A stretch of DNA of 29,270 nucleotides. Source: Alkalihalobacillus alcalophilus ATCC 27647 = CGMCC 1.3604. GTDB lineage: Bacteria > Bacillota > Bacilli > Bacillales > Bacillaceae_D. The stretch covers positions 1 through 29,270 of the forward strand of contig NZ_ALPT02000053.1 in assembly GCF_000292245.2 (NCBI RefSeq), given 5' to 3'. A program made the translations under genes and the position numbers. The notes under the pieces are model-generated. The model was given only the letters and a program-made list of their open reading frames with translations, was not told the DNA's origin and ran no database searches. Shown in pieces: positions 1 to 8,243 of the stretch (position 1 is its first letter; each line of letters starts with the position of its first letter).

Positions 1-6
1 GATTAT

Positions 7-177
7 AAAGCGAAGTCCGTTTGCTTAGAAGTGAGAATATCAAGGATCAACGCTAAGTTCGCGACATCCTGCCGCAACGCCTTGTACCCACGTCCTGTGG
101 GCAAGGGCAGACTAAAAAGTCGCTTTTTGACTTTATAGGCTGTCCGATTTTTCTCGAACTTCTAACGGACGTAGCTA
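7..177. repeat. structured hairpin repeat, unit 1
   Basis: This non-coding unit folds on itself. Its left arm (7-37, GCGAAGTCCGTTTGC...) pairs with its right arm (151-176, TTCTCGAACTTCTAACGGAC). A short inner hairpin has stem AAAGTC (116-121), loop GCTTTTT and stem GACTTT (129-134). About 70 bases are inserted between the left arm and the inner hairpin, including a CCCACGTCCTGTGGG stem-loop. The window begins with GATTATAAAGCGAAG, which resembles the junction between units 1 and 2, so the array may continue to the left. It is not a gene that I recognise. Confidence 0.7.
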
Positions 178-187
178 GATTGATAAT

Positions 188-301
188 AAAGCGAAGCCTG
201 TTTGTTTAGAAGCGAGAAAAAATTAGGGGCGGCTTCTGAAGACGCTTTTTGTCTTCATAAGACGAACCGATTTTTCTCGAGCTTCTAACAGGCGTAGCTA
301 G
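188..301. repeat. structured hairpin repeat, unit 2
   Basis: This is a second, shorter copy directly after unit 1. The outer arms are GCGAAGCCTGTTTG (from 191) and TCTAACAGGCGTAGCT (ending at 299). The inner hairpin is GAAGAC (238-243), loop GCTTTTT, GTCTTC (251-256). Compared with unit 1, the outer stem changes GTCCG/CGGAC to GCCTG/CAGGC and the inner stem changes AAAGTC/GACTTT to GAAGAC/GTCTTC, so pairing is kept while the bases differ. Both units end in GTAGCTAGATTGA. Confidence 0.72.
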
Positions 302-306
302 ATTGA

Positions 307-658
307 TTTATAACTCAACTTTCGCATTGAGAAAATCCGTTCAACTAGTTGGCAGAGCGAAAAGGAAACTCCCAAACAAATGCCCTTCGGCTGTCGCTAC
401 CAAAACCATACTCCGCGTCCTGCGGGAACCTGGCGAGCCTCCTCGACAAGCCTTGCGGGGTCTCGCTCCACGGTTTATTCCCGCGGGAGTCTCCGTATGG
501 TTTTGTCCGCTTGGGACTCGGGACGATGTTATTAACTCTTTCCTCCTGTTTAAAATGATGTAAACAGTCAAACCTTTAAAGTCAATTTGAGTATTGTATC
601 TCCCTAAAGTCAATCTCGGTTAAGGGTCTATCATACGCTGCAAAAGTTGAGTTTATAA
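307..658. repeat. MITE-like intergenic repeat, copy A
   Basis: This non-coding element of about 350 bp is bounded by imperfect terminal inverted repeats. The left end, AACTCAACTTTCGCA (312-326), matches the reverse complement of the right end (639-653) at 14 of 15 positions. Inside, 388-442 is 54/55 identical to 4983-5037, and 577-653 closely resembles 5113-5195. A long imperfect palindrome runs from CAAAACCATACTCCGCG (from about 401) to GGAGTCTCCGTATGGTTTTG (ending about 505). It starts right where hairpin unit 2 stops. Short open frames here are by-products of the GC-rich repeat. No transposase is present, so any mobility would have to be supplied in trans; that is inference. Confidence 0.65.
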
Positions 659-775
659 AATATCCTCCTATTCTACATTTTCTACCCTAAAGCTCCTACT
701 CCTTGTCTTTTTCCTCGACATATACCGAAAACTTTCTGACAGCAACATACGCAGATCGCCTTTTCTTTTTTTATT

Positions 776-804
776 TTGAAGTCTTTTGCCGAATCATGTA
801 AACT
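776..804 (+). promoter_or_regulatory. candidate SigA promoter of ytsP
   Basis: TTGAAG (776-781) and TAAACT (799-804) are separated by 17 bases. They lie about 35 bases before the ytsP start codon. The match to consensus is moderate, and 659-775 shows no better candidate. Confidence 0.4.
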
Positions 805-839
805 ATGAATATATTTTATTGTAGGAATGAGGAATGATG

Positions 840-1334
840 ATGTTTCAACACACCCATTATAACGGTTCAAAAGAAGAACAATACTCTCTTTTAAATAAAC
901 AACTTGACGCATTACTAACAGGAGAAACTGATTTTATCTCCCATCTAGCGAATGCAAGTGCTTTATTGAATCAATTTTTAGAAAATGTGAACTGGGTCGG
1001 CTTTTATCTTTTAAAAGAAGATAAATTAATTCTTGGACCATTTCAAGGCTTACCCGCTTGTGTACAAATTCCAGTTGGACGTGGTGTTTGTGGGAGTGCT
1101 GTCAAAGAAAATAAAACGATGCTTGTCGCCGATGTACATCAATTTCCTGGCCATATCGCTTGTGACGCTGCATCCCGCTCAGAGATTGTCATTCCATTAA
1201 AAAGAGCTGGTGAAATTATCGGAGTTCTTGATATCGATAGCCCAATCGTCGATCGCTTTTGTCAAACCGATCGACTCTCATTAGAAAAATTTGTTCAGAC
1301 CCTTGAAAAACACCTAGAAATAGCAGAGAGTTAA
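840..1334 (+). CDS. ytsP: free methionine-(R)-sulfoxide reductase, GAF domain (YtsP/fRMsr)
   Basis: This is a 164-residue cytoplasmic single-GAF-domain protein. Family members reduce free L-methionine-(R)-S-oxide to methionine, a repair step after oxidative stress. The three cysteines typical of fRMsr are present in LPACVQIP, GRGVCGSA and HIACDAAS, and the conserved GPFQGLPAC and GVLDIDSP segments are intact, so the enzyme should be active. Three ATG codons occur in a row (834, 837, 840). I chose the third because the AGGA at 830-833 then sits six bases upstream and the protein begins MFQ like its relatives. It stands alone and is convergent with dgcP, sharing a terminator region. The symbol follows the B. 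subtilis orthologue in the same neighbourhood. Confidence 0.9.
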   Translation: MFQHTHYNGSKEEQYSLLNKQLDALLTGETDFISHLANASALLNQFLENVNWVGFYLLKEDKLILGPFQGLPACVQIPVGRGVCGSAVKENKTMLVADVHQFPGHIACDAASRSEIVIPLKRAGEIIGVLDIDSPIVDRFCQTDRLSLEKFVQTLEKHLEIAES

Positions 1335-1344
1335 TCACCAAATC

Positions 1345-1388
1345 AAAAAAACTCAGCAGGTTCATTTCATAACCTTCTGAGTTTTTTA
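1345..1388. terminator. bidirectional intrinsic terminator (ytsP / dgcP)
   Basis: AACTCAGCAGGTT (1350-1362) pairs with AACCTTCTGAGTT (1371-1383) and is followed by T6. On the minus strand it is followed by a T-run as well, so it could also serve dgcP, which ends 120 bases away. Confidence 0.85.
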
Positions 1389-1509
1389 TTCATAAAAATC
1401 AATAAATACACTCTCTAAACTTTAAGCCCTAATCAATCCAAAAGGAGATAAGAAACGCTTCTTCTCATCGCCTTTAAATTACTCACCCGTATTTGAAAAA
1501 ACACTCCTT

Positions 1510-3717
1510 CTAAATAACAGCTTGATTCTTACCTGAATTTTTAGCCATATAAAGGGCTTTATCCGCTTTATCAACGAGCTCCTTTAACGTGATCAATCCC
1601 GTCGTTTCAATCTCCCAATAAGAAATCCCACAAGAAACTGTGACTTTTGGTCTTGTTGCACCTGCAATCGCTTTAACGATCCTTTGGGCAATCAAATAAC
1701 CGGTTTCCTTTGTGACTTTTGGTAAATAAACAGCCAGTTCTTCCCCGCCCCATCTTGCCACAATATCACGGTCTCTCGTCTTATCCTTTAACACTTTGCC
1801 TACTTGAACTAATATTTCATCTCCAACTTGATGGCCAAATGTATCATTAACTTGTTTAAAATTATCAATATCAAGCAACAAAAAAGAACCTCTTTGATCC
1901 GTTTGAAACGACTTTTGCACTTGGCCATCCAGATAACTACGTGAATACAACTCTGTTAAATGGTCTGTAATAACAAGCCTTTCTAATTCTTCATGAATAA
2001 TCGAATTCGAAAAGGCTAACGTACAATGCTGAATAATCGCTTGTAGCAGCTTAAAGTCATCAAAATTAAAATGAAAAGGCTGATGGTGCATAACCAAAAA
2101 GATTCCTTCTAATTTTTTCTTTCTCATCATCGGAATCGCCAATATAGATTGATAGAAAAAATACTGCAGCGATTGATCATTTTCCGCTTTCCCTATATAA
2201 ATAGAATCCATCTCAAACTTTACTCGTTCTAATAAATGATTTATTTCAGGTTGAATGCCATTTTGCTGAAAATATTCCGTACTCCCTTTAATTAAGGTAA
2301 ATTCCTCCGCCTGATTGACTAAAAGAATCCCTACTTCTTCCGCGTGAAAGGATTCAATAATTTGCTTACGAATGAATTCAACTGTATCAACAAGCTTCAA
2401 ATTCGAATTAATTTCTTTTGAAGTTTGGTTAATTAATTGCAAGTCATAAATAAGCTTTTGGGATTGTTGATAAAGTTCGGCATTTTCTAATGCATTCCCA
2501 CCGATGTCAGCTAAAAGTTCGATAAAAGACAACTCACTCTTTGTAAAAAGTCGATTTTGTGGAGCCGCAATTTCTAATACCCCATATACCCCTTGTCTAC
2601 CATGTAGGGGAGCATACAATGTTCTGATTTGTCGTTCTTCACTAATAGCAATTTCAATTTTCCCAGTTAAGTAAACTTTTTCAATTGTTGGATTATCACC
2701 ATTATCGCGATAATCAAGTAAGTAAACTTTCATACTTTCATCACCATTCCACTCATGGGAAAGCATAACTTTTACTTTAAACCCAACAAAAACCTCTTGA
2801 ATAACGTCAATAATTTCACTTAACACATCACCAATATTCATTGACGAATGCAATTTTTTCGTAACTTGTAATAATAAATCCTGATTTCGAGACTGATGTT
2901 GAGCTTTTTCTAGTTCATATCCTTGAATAAACAAAGCTATTAAGTCATCAAATAGACCATCACCATAAGGTTGTTTTGCTGGTAATGAATATCCAAACAA
3001 AATATAACCAAGTAAGGTCTCTTCTTTCTCAATCGGAATGAACGTAAAATGTTGATGTTCACTACCATTAACAAGTTTTGAATGAAATACACCCTTTTGT
3101 GGATTAATCACAAGTTCATTATTCCAATTTACTTCATTTTTGAAGACATCATTTGAACTCACCAAAACCATTAATTCATCATTAACATTTTCAAGTACGG
3201 TTACACATAGTTCTTCCTTATATGTATCGTTCACAAGCTCAACTAAAGCTTTTGATATGGCTGTCCAATTTATATGAAAGTTTGTTTTCTTTAGAATGTT
3301 CGTCGTGCACAATTTAAAAAAATCATCATTTTTATCGTCATTATTAATTTTCACTTTTAACCTACTCATCATCTCATGTTTATCCTTTAAGGGTCTTTCC
3401 TCACTTGGAGAAACGACAAAAAAATACATTCCTTCTCCTGCTAAAAATGTCTCTTCGGCATAATAGTCGTATTTTTCATCCTTTGCATAAAGTTGCTTTT
3501 TCTGGATTAATTGTTGACATTTTTTATGAATATATTCTTCCATTTCAGAATCAAACCCATGAAAATAGGCTAACTTAGTATCTACTTGATTGCCTAAAAG
3601 AAACGCAATGGATTCAGTTAATGATTGGGTTTGCGTATGAAGTTGATTGAGGATTTTCATAAAGAATTGATATTCCTCACTTGTTGCTTGCTCATTAACT
3701 TTAATTGCAACGTTCAA
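1510..3717 (-). CDS. dgcP: diguanylate cyclase with GAF domains (DgcP-like)
   Basis: This 735-residue protein makes cyclic di-GMP from two GTP. The C-terminal GGDEF domain (about 575-735) starts at DHLTELYSR and carries the active-site variant GGEEL (657-661), which is compatible with activity. RDRD just upstream matches the RxxD inhibitory site, so product inhibition is likely. Two GAF-like domains (about 285-415 and 435-570) precede it. The N-terminal 280 residues contain further sensor-like sequence that I cannot name. No transmembrane segment is evident, so it should be cytosolic. The start is TTG at 3717 with GGTGG about eight bases upstream; no ATG nearby has a convincing ribosome binding site. 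Position between ytsP and rpsD matches B. subtilis ytrP (dgcP). It is divergent from rpsD. Confidence 0.88.
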   Translation of the reverse strand: MNVAIKVNEQATSEEYQFFMKILNQLHTQTQSLTESIAFLLGNQVDTKLAYFHGFDSEMEEYIHKKCQQLIQKKQLYAKDEKYDYYAEETFLAGEGMYFFVVSPSEERPLKDKHEMMSRLKVKINNDDKNDDFFKLCTTNILKKTNFHINWTAISKALVELVNDTYKEELCVTVLENVNDELMVLVSSNDVFKNEVNWNNELVINPQKGVFHSKLVNGSEHQHFTFIPIEKEETLLGYILFGYSLPAKQPYGDGLFDDLIALFIQGYELEKAQHQSRNQDLLLQVTKKLHSSMNIGDVLSEIIDVIQEVFVGFKVKVMLSHEWNGDESMKVYLLDYRDNGDNPTIEKVYLTGKIEIAISEERQIRTLYAPLHGRQGVYGVLEIAAPQNRLFTKSELSFIELLADIGGNALENAELYQQSQKLIYDLQLINQTSKEINSNLKLVDTVEFIRKQIIESFHAEEVGILLVNQAEEFTLIKGSTEYFQQNGIQPEINHLLERVKFEMDSIYIGKAENDQSLQYFFYQSILAIPMMRKKKLEGIFLVMHHQPFHFNFDDFKLLQAIIQHCTLAFSNSIIHEELERLVITDHLTELYSRSYLDGQVQKSFQTDQRGSFLLLDIDNFKQVNDTFGHQVGDEILVQVGKVLKDKTRDRDIVARWGGEELAVYLPKVTKETGYLIAQRIVKAIAGATRPKVTVSCGISYWEIETTGLITLKELVDKADKALYMAKNSGKNQAVI

Positions 3718-3750
3718 TCATCTCACCACCATCCATATATTCGTTTACTC

Positions 3751-3777
3751 ATCTTAACAGCTTTTATTAATCCTCAA
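3751..3777 (-). promoter_or_regulatory. possible dgcP promoter, extended -10
   Basis: On the minus strand, TGTTAAGAT forms an extended -10 (TAAGAT at 3756-3751) with TTGAGG 15 bases upstream. The spacer is short, so this is tentative. Confidence 0.3.
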
Positions 3778-3939
3778 GTAATAGACCTATCTATTCTACC
3801 CAATTTATTATCCATTAAAAAGTTATAGGTCTTTTTTTCATTCAATTATAAATGATCTGTATAAAATATACTACTATATATCTTTAGTTTTTTTCTAAAA
3901 ATTCTCATTTTTGTTATTGAGAGTTTTATTCAAAACTCA

Positions 3940-3968
3940 TTGACTTTCTAAAACAAAAAATGTACAAT
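3940..3968 (+). promoter_or_regulatory. rpsD SigA promoter
   Basis: TTGACT (3940-3945), a 17-base spacer and TACAAT (3963-3968) form a near-consensus vegetative promoter. Transcription would start near 3975, giving an untranslated leader of about 185 bases before rpsD. Confidence 0.8.
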
Positions 3969-3974
3969 GGAATT

Positions 3975-4158
3975 TGTGTGAAATAGGACAGCAAAGGTAT
4001 GATAATATGTTCTTGTTTTTGTTCCTCTAATTTAAGAGGTGCATCACGTAACTTCAAGCTGTCGGGGCGAAGATGCATGAAAGCAAAATCATTCATATTA
4101 ATGAACTCTGCCTTCTGTTGTTATTTTGCAACATCAAAATAACAAGGAGGAGTCAAAC
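3975..4158 (+). promoter_or_regulatory. rpsD leader RNA, likely S4 autoregulatory site
   Basis: This is a long structured leader. In B. subtilis, S4 represses its own gene through the rpsD leader, which is established for that family. Here there is a CCTCTAATTTAAGAGG hairpin (4023-4038), a GGGGCGAAGATGCATGAAA stretch near 4064-4082, and an 11-bp perfect hairpin TTGTTATTTTG (4118-4128) / CAAAATAACAA (4135-4145). The last stem ends on the base just before GGAGG (4146-4150), so it could influence access to the ribosome binding site. Which part S4 binds cannot be decided by eye. Confidence 0.65.
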
Positions 4159-4761
4159 ATGGCTCGATATACAGGTCCATCTTGGAAACTATCTCGTCGT
4201 TTAGGAGTTTCTTTAAGCGGCTCAGGTAAAGAATTAGCAAAACGTCCGTATGCTCCAGGGCAACACGGTCCAAACCAACGTAAAAAACTTTCTGAATACG
4301 GTTTACAACTTCAGGAAAAACAAAAATTACGTCATATGTATGGTGTAAATGAGCGTCAATTCCGTCGCATTTTTGATGATGCTGGTAAAATGACTGGTAT
4401 CCACGGTGAAAACTTCATGATTCTTTTAGAATCTCGTTTAGATAACTTAGTTTACCGTATGGGTCTTGCTCGTACTCGTCGTGCAGCTCGTCAATTAGTT
4501 AACCACGGTCACATCGTTGTAGATGGTGGACGCGTTGATATCCCATCTTACCGTGTGAAAGTTGGTCAAGTTATTTCTGTTCGTGAAAAATCACGTAACC
4601 TTGATGTTATCAAAGAAGCTTTAGATGTGAACAACTTTGTTCCTGCTTACGTTTCTTTTGATGCTGATAAATTAGAAGGTTCTTACACTCGTTTACCAGA
4701 GCGTTCTGAACTTCCAGCAGAAATCACTGAAGCTCTTATCGTTGAGTTCTACTCTCGTTAA
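4159..4761 (+). CDS. rpsD: 30S ribosomal protein S4
   Basis: This is a 200-residue primary 16S rRNA-binding protein that nucleates assembly of the small subunit body. It starts MARYTGPSWKLSRRLG. The S4 RNA-binding domain lies near residues 90-155 (LESRLDNLVYRMGLARTRR...) and it ends in the conserved VEFYSR. AAGGAGG lies eight bases before ATG 4159. An upstream in-frame TTG at 4126 lies in the leader hairpin and would add 11 residues not seen in the family, so I rejected it. Length equals the usual bacillar S4. It is monocistronic, with its own promoter, leader and terminator. Confidence 0.98.
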   Translation: MARYTGPSWKLSRRLGVSLSGSGKELAKRPYAPGQHGPNQRKKLSEYGLQLQEKQKLRHMYGVNERQFRRIFDDAGKMTGIHGENFMILLESRLDNLVYRMGLARTRRAARQLVNHGHIVVDGGRVDIPSYRVKVGQVISVREKSRNLDVIKEALDVNNFVPAYVSFDADKLEGSYTRLPERSELPAEITEALIVEFYSR

Positions 4762-4771
4762 TTTCAGATTC

Positions 4772-4819
4772 AAAAACCTCTTAAAACCTTGTTACATCAA
4801 GGATTTAAGAGGTTTTTTC
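4772..4819 (+). terminator. rpsD intrinsic terminator
   Basis: AAAAACCTCTTAAAACCTTG pairs with CAAGGATTTAAGAGGTTTTT across a six-base loop and ends in a T-run. Confidence 0.92.
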
Positions 4820-4946
4820 TCATATTTACAAAATAAAGTTTCTCCTCCCCACTTTCTATGATGCTTTTTTAGTTTTAAATAATGATGCTCTTAAACAAAT
4901 GCCCTTGACACGTTTGAAAAGCGAGAACGTACTATCACACCAAACG

Positions 4947-5195
4947 GATAAACTGCGCATTAAGAAAATATTATAGACCCTCCGGCTGTCGCTCCCAAAA
5001 CCATACTCCGCGTCCTGCGGGAACCTGGCGAGCCTCCACGGCAAGGAGCGGAGTGTCCTTCAACAGCCTACGAAGAGATGTATTCTGACTGTCAACGATT
5101 GAACCGTTCATGTAAAGTCCATTTGAGTCTTGTATCGCCCTAAAGTCAATCTCTATCAACGGTTACGGGTCCATTATACGCTGCGAAAGTTGAGT
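4947..5195. repeat. MITE-like intergenic repeat, copy B
   Basis: This is a shorter, internally diverged copy of the element at 307-658. Positions 4983-5037 match 388-442 with one difference, and 5113-5195 match 577-653 apart from small indels. The right end, TGCGAAAGTTGAGT (5182-5195), is the exact reverse complement of copy A's left end; the left end here is degenerate. The central part differs and contains its own stem ACTCCGC (5005-5011) / GCGGAGT (5049-5055). The 511-bp gap between rpsD and the ABC operon (4762-5272) otherwise holds only the rpsD terminator and AT-rich sequence. Confidence 0.65.
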
Positions 5196-5272
5196 AACTT
5201 AATATTTACTTTAGCAGTTTTCTAAAAAAAACCAGTTTCATAGCAATGATTGCCACAAAACCAGTCCTTCCT

Positions 5273-6268
5273 TTAATTCGCTTTTTGCTCGTCCATTAGA
5301 TGACAAGCTACTTCTTGATAGCCACTTTTACTTACACTTTGCAGCTTTGGCTCCTCTTGTCTACAACGCTCATACGCATACGGACAACGTGTATGGAAAC
5401 GACACCCTTGTGGTGGATCGATTGGTGAAGGAACGTCCCCTTTTAATAAAATTCGCTCTTTCTTTTGTTTAATGTTCGTACTTGGTATTGCCGATAACAA
5501 TGCTTGGGTGTAAGGGTGCTTCGGTTCATTAAATAACGATTTTTTATCGGCCACTTCGACAATCTTGCCAAGATACATCACAATAATTCGGTCTGAGATA
5601 TGACGAACAACCCCTAAATCATGTGAGATAAACAAATAGGTTAACTTAAATTTTCTTTGAAGCTCTTTTAAAAGATTTAACACTTGAGCTTGAATCGAAA
5701 CATCCAATGCTGAAACCGCCTCATCACAGACAATTAACTTAGGATTAACCGAGAGAGCTCGAGCAATCCCGATACGCTGACGTTGACCACCACTAAATTC
5801 ATGTGGGTACCTATCTAATTGATGTTCCCCAATTCCTACTGTTTCTAATAACTCTCTCACTTTATCTCTTCGTTGGTTTTTCGGTACGACATTTTGAATT
5901 TTCATCGTTTCTTCAAGGATTTGACTCACGGTTTGTCTTGGGTTTAAAGACGCATATGGGTCCTGAAAAATAATTTGCATATCTTTTCGTTTTTTTCTCA
6001 TTTGCGACGTGCTAAGTGAAAGCAAATCTTCCCCTTGAAAATTAACACTACCGGAATATGGGTTATCAAGCCTTAAGATCGCACGCCCTGTCGTTGACTT
6101 TCCACAACCAGATTCTCCAACAATACTAACTGTCTCCCCTTCATTAACAGTAAAAGAAATGTCATCAACGGCTTTGACATGGTTAACGGTTCGTCCAAAA
6201 ATACCACCCTTAATTGGGAAATACTGTTTTAACTCTTTAACTTCTAATAGTGTTTGCTGTTCACCCAT
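5273..6268 (-). CDS. peptide ABC transporter ATP-binding protein (OppF/DppF type)
   Basis: This 331-residue ATPase is one of two that power import of short peptides. Walker A is GESGCGKST (51-59), the signature is FSGGQRQRIGIARAL, and Walker B is LIVCDEAVSALD, followed by the H-loop ISHD. The C-terminal extension with clustered cysteines (CRFHTRCPYAYERC, later ACH) is typical of the Opp/Dpp ATPase pair. ATG 6268 overlaps the end of the preceding ATPase gene by eight bases, which suggests translational coupling. It is the last gene of the operon. Substrate (di-, oligopeptide or related) cannot be set from sequence alone, so no symbol is given. Confidence 0.92.
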   Translation of the reverse strand: MGEQQTLLEVKELKQYFPIKGGIFGRTVNHVKAVDDISFTVNEGETVSIVGESGCGKSTTGRAILRLDNPYSGSVNFQGEDLLSLSTSQMRKKRKDMQIIFQDPYASLNPRQTVSQILEETMKIQNVVPKNQRRDKVRELLETVGIGEHQLDRYPHEFSGGQRQRIGIARALSVNPKLIVCDEAVSALDVSIQAQVLNLLKELQRKFKLTYLFISHDLGVVRHISDRIIVMYLGKIVEVADKKSLFNEPKHPYTQALLSAIPSTNIKQKKERILLKGDVPSPIDPPQGCRFHTRCPYAYERCRQEEPKLQSVSKSGYQEVACHLMDEQKAN

Positions 6269-7286
6269 TTGCGTTCACTGCCTTCCCTGCATTTTCCCAT
6301 TCCTCTGTATGAATCCAACAACGAACTTTTTCTCCATTCGATAATTCCTCTAACTCTGGTAATTTCTTCGTGCACATTTCCTTAGCAAACGCACATCTTG
6401 GGGCAAAACGGCATCCTTCAGGCAAATTAAATGGACTTGGCACAGAACCAGGAATAATCGCTAAATCTCCTTCAACATCTTCATCATGTTTTGGTACCGA
6501 ATTCAACAACCCAATCGTATAAGGATGTTTCGGATCAGTAAAAATCGTTTCAACCTCTGCATATTCGACCACTTTCCCACAGTACATGACGGCGACCTTA
6601 TCACACATCTCGGCAACAACACCTAAATCATGGGTAATGATCATCAAGGATGTTCCTAACTCGGATTGAAGGTTTTTAATCAGCTCTAATATTTGAGCTT
6701 GGATCGTTACGTCTAATGCTGTTGTCGGTTCATCAGCGATTAATAATTCTGGATTACAGGCAAGTGAAATCGCAATCATCACACGTTGACGCATCCCCCC
6801 AGAAAGTTCAAACGGGTATTGTTTCGCTCGTTTTTCAGGTGAAGGAATCCCTACTAGTTTCAACATGTCCACTGCTTTATTCCAGGCTGCTTTATGATCT
6901 AGCTTTTGATGAATACGTACAGATTCAGCAATTTGTTCCCCACATGTTAAGGTCGGGTTTAAAGAAGTCATCGGTTCTTGGAAAATCATTGAAATGTTAT
7001 TTCCACGAATTTTTCGCATTTCTTTTTTACTTTTATGAACGAGGTTTTCCCCTTTAAAAATAATTTCGCCTTCTTTAATTTTTCCAGCTGGCTCTTGTAA
7101 AAGACGAAGAATGGAAAGCGACGTAATACTTTTACCCGAACCAGACTCTCCAACAATTCCTAACGTCTTTCCTTTTTCAATTGAAAAATCTACACCATCT
7201 ACGGCCTTGACCTCTCCGTCACCAGTAAAAAAGGAGGTACATAAATTTTTCACTTCAAGAATATTCTCATTTTTTATCATAGTCAT
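6261..7286 (-). CDS. peptide ABC transporter ATP-binding protein (OppD/DppD type)
   Basis: This 341-residue partner of the downstream ATPase shows Walker A GESGSGKS (46-53), signature LSGGMRQRVMIAISLA and Walker B LLIADEPTTALD. The C-terminal CRFAPRCAFAKEMC...RCW carries four cysteines, the pattern that binds an Fe-S cluster in some DppD proteins; cluster binding here is inference. The start is ATG 7286 with GGTGG upstream; ATG 7280 is an in-frame alternative. It lies 14 bases after the OppB-type permease gene. Confidence 0.92.
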   Translation of the reverse strand: MTMIKNENILEVKNLCTSFFTGDGEVKAVDGVDFSIEKGKTLGIVGESGSGKSITSLSILRLLQEPAGKIKEGEIIFKGENLVHKSKKEMRKIRGNNISMIFQEPMTSLNPTLTCGEQIAESVRIHQKLDHKAAWNKAVDMLKLVGIPSPEKRAKQYPFELSGGMRQRVMIAISLACNPELLIADEPTTALDVTIQAQILELIKNLQSELGTSLMIITHDLGVVAEMCDKVAVMYCGKVVEYAEVETIFTDPKHPYTIGLLNSVPKHDEDVEGDLAIIPGSVPSPFNLPEGCRFAPRCAFAKEMCTKKLPELEELSNGEKVRCWIHTEEWENAGKAVNANG

Positions 7287-7300
7287 TGAATGCCACCACC

Positions 7301-8224
7301 TTAACTTAAGTCCACACGTTTATTTAAGAATCGATATGAGATATCTACTGCTAAATTGACGAATACGAATAATAGGGCACAGACTAGAATAGCTCCTTGT
7401 ACCATTGGAAAATCATGAGCTCGAATCGAATCAACGATCAAACGTCCAAGTCCATTAATGGCAAAAACTTGTTCTGTTACAACGGCCCCTCCTAATAATG
7501 AGCCAAACTGTAAGCCAACGACTGTTACAACTGGGATAAGGGCATTACGCAGAGCATGTTTATAAATAACCACTTTTTCCGAGACACCTTTTGCATGAGA
7601 AGTACGGATATAATCTTGGTCCAACACTTCTAACATCGCTGAGCGAGTCATCCGAGCAATAATAGCCGCTCCGACTGTCCCTAAAGTGATCGTTGGTAAA
7701 ACCATTTGTTGCCATGTTCCCCAACCAGCCACCGGTAAGACTCCAAAATGAACAGAGAAAACATAAATTAACATAATCCCAAGCCAGAAGTTTGGCATTG
7801 ATAAACCAAATAAAGCAATTAACATTAAACCGACATCTGAAAAAGAATATTTTCGAGTTGCTGAAATAATTCCGGCAATAAGTCCAAATACAACAGCTAG
7901 AGCTGTACCGAGGATAGCTAATTGAGCCGTAATCCAAAAACGCGAATCAAAAATTTCTTGAGCGACTGGTCGATTTGTGCGAATTGAATTTCCTAAATCT
8001 CCAGTAACCGCATTGCTGACAAAACGTAGATATTGTTGATGTGGCGGATCATTTAAACCAAGATTTTCTCTCATTTGTTCAATTTGTTCGGGATTCGCAT
8101 TCTCTCCGGCGATAATTCGAGCCGCATCTCCTGGAATCAAATACATCATTAAAAATACAGCTAAGGTCACTCCGATTAATACAGGAATTGTTTGGACAAT
8201 TCTTCTTACTATAAATAAAAACAT
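7301..8224 (-). CDS. peptide ABC transporter permease (OppB/DppB type)
   Basis: This 307-residue inner-membrane permease has about six transmembrane helices. It begins with the typical N-terminal helix (RRIVQTIPVLIGVTLAVFL) followed by PGD and the long extracytoplasmic segment with NLGLNDP and GDLGNSIRT. The ATPase-docking EAA loop is present as AKGVSEKVVIYKHALRNALI. AGGTGA lies six bases before ATG 8224. It forms a heterodimer with the DppC-type permease encoded 19 bases upstream. Confidence 0.93.
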   Translation of the reverse strand: MFLFIVRRIVQTIPVLIGVTLAVFLMMYLIPGDAARIIAGENANPEQIEQMRENLGLNDPPHQQYLRFVSNAVTGDLGNSIRTNRPVAQEIFDSRFWITAQLAILGTALAVVFGLIAGIISATRKYSFSDVGLMLIALFGLSMPNFWLGIMLIYVFSVHFGVLPVAGWGTWQQMVLPTITLGTVGAAIIARMTRSAMLEVLDQDYIRTSHAKGVSEKVVIYKHALRNALIPVVTVVGLQFGSLLGGAVVTEQVFAINGLGRLIVDSIRAHDFPMVQGAILVCALLFVFVNLAVDISYRFLNKRVDLS

Positions 8225-8243
8225 GTTCGTTCACCTTCCCATC

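Noticed and set aside
303..613. short plus- and minus-strand proteins of 69-90 residues
   Set aside because: They overlap one another and lie wholly in the MITE-like repeat; GC-rich palindromes create open frames by chance.
4856..5159. two 62-residue minus-strand proteins
   Set aside because: They are the same repeat family as at 307-658, without a ribosome binding site or conserved protein sequence.
5221..5270. terminator for the peptide importer operon
   Set aside because: The two ACTGGTTT copies are in direct, not inverted, orientation. The only stem (GCAAT/ATTGC) is short and far from the T-run.
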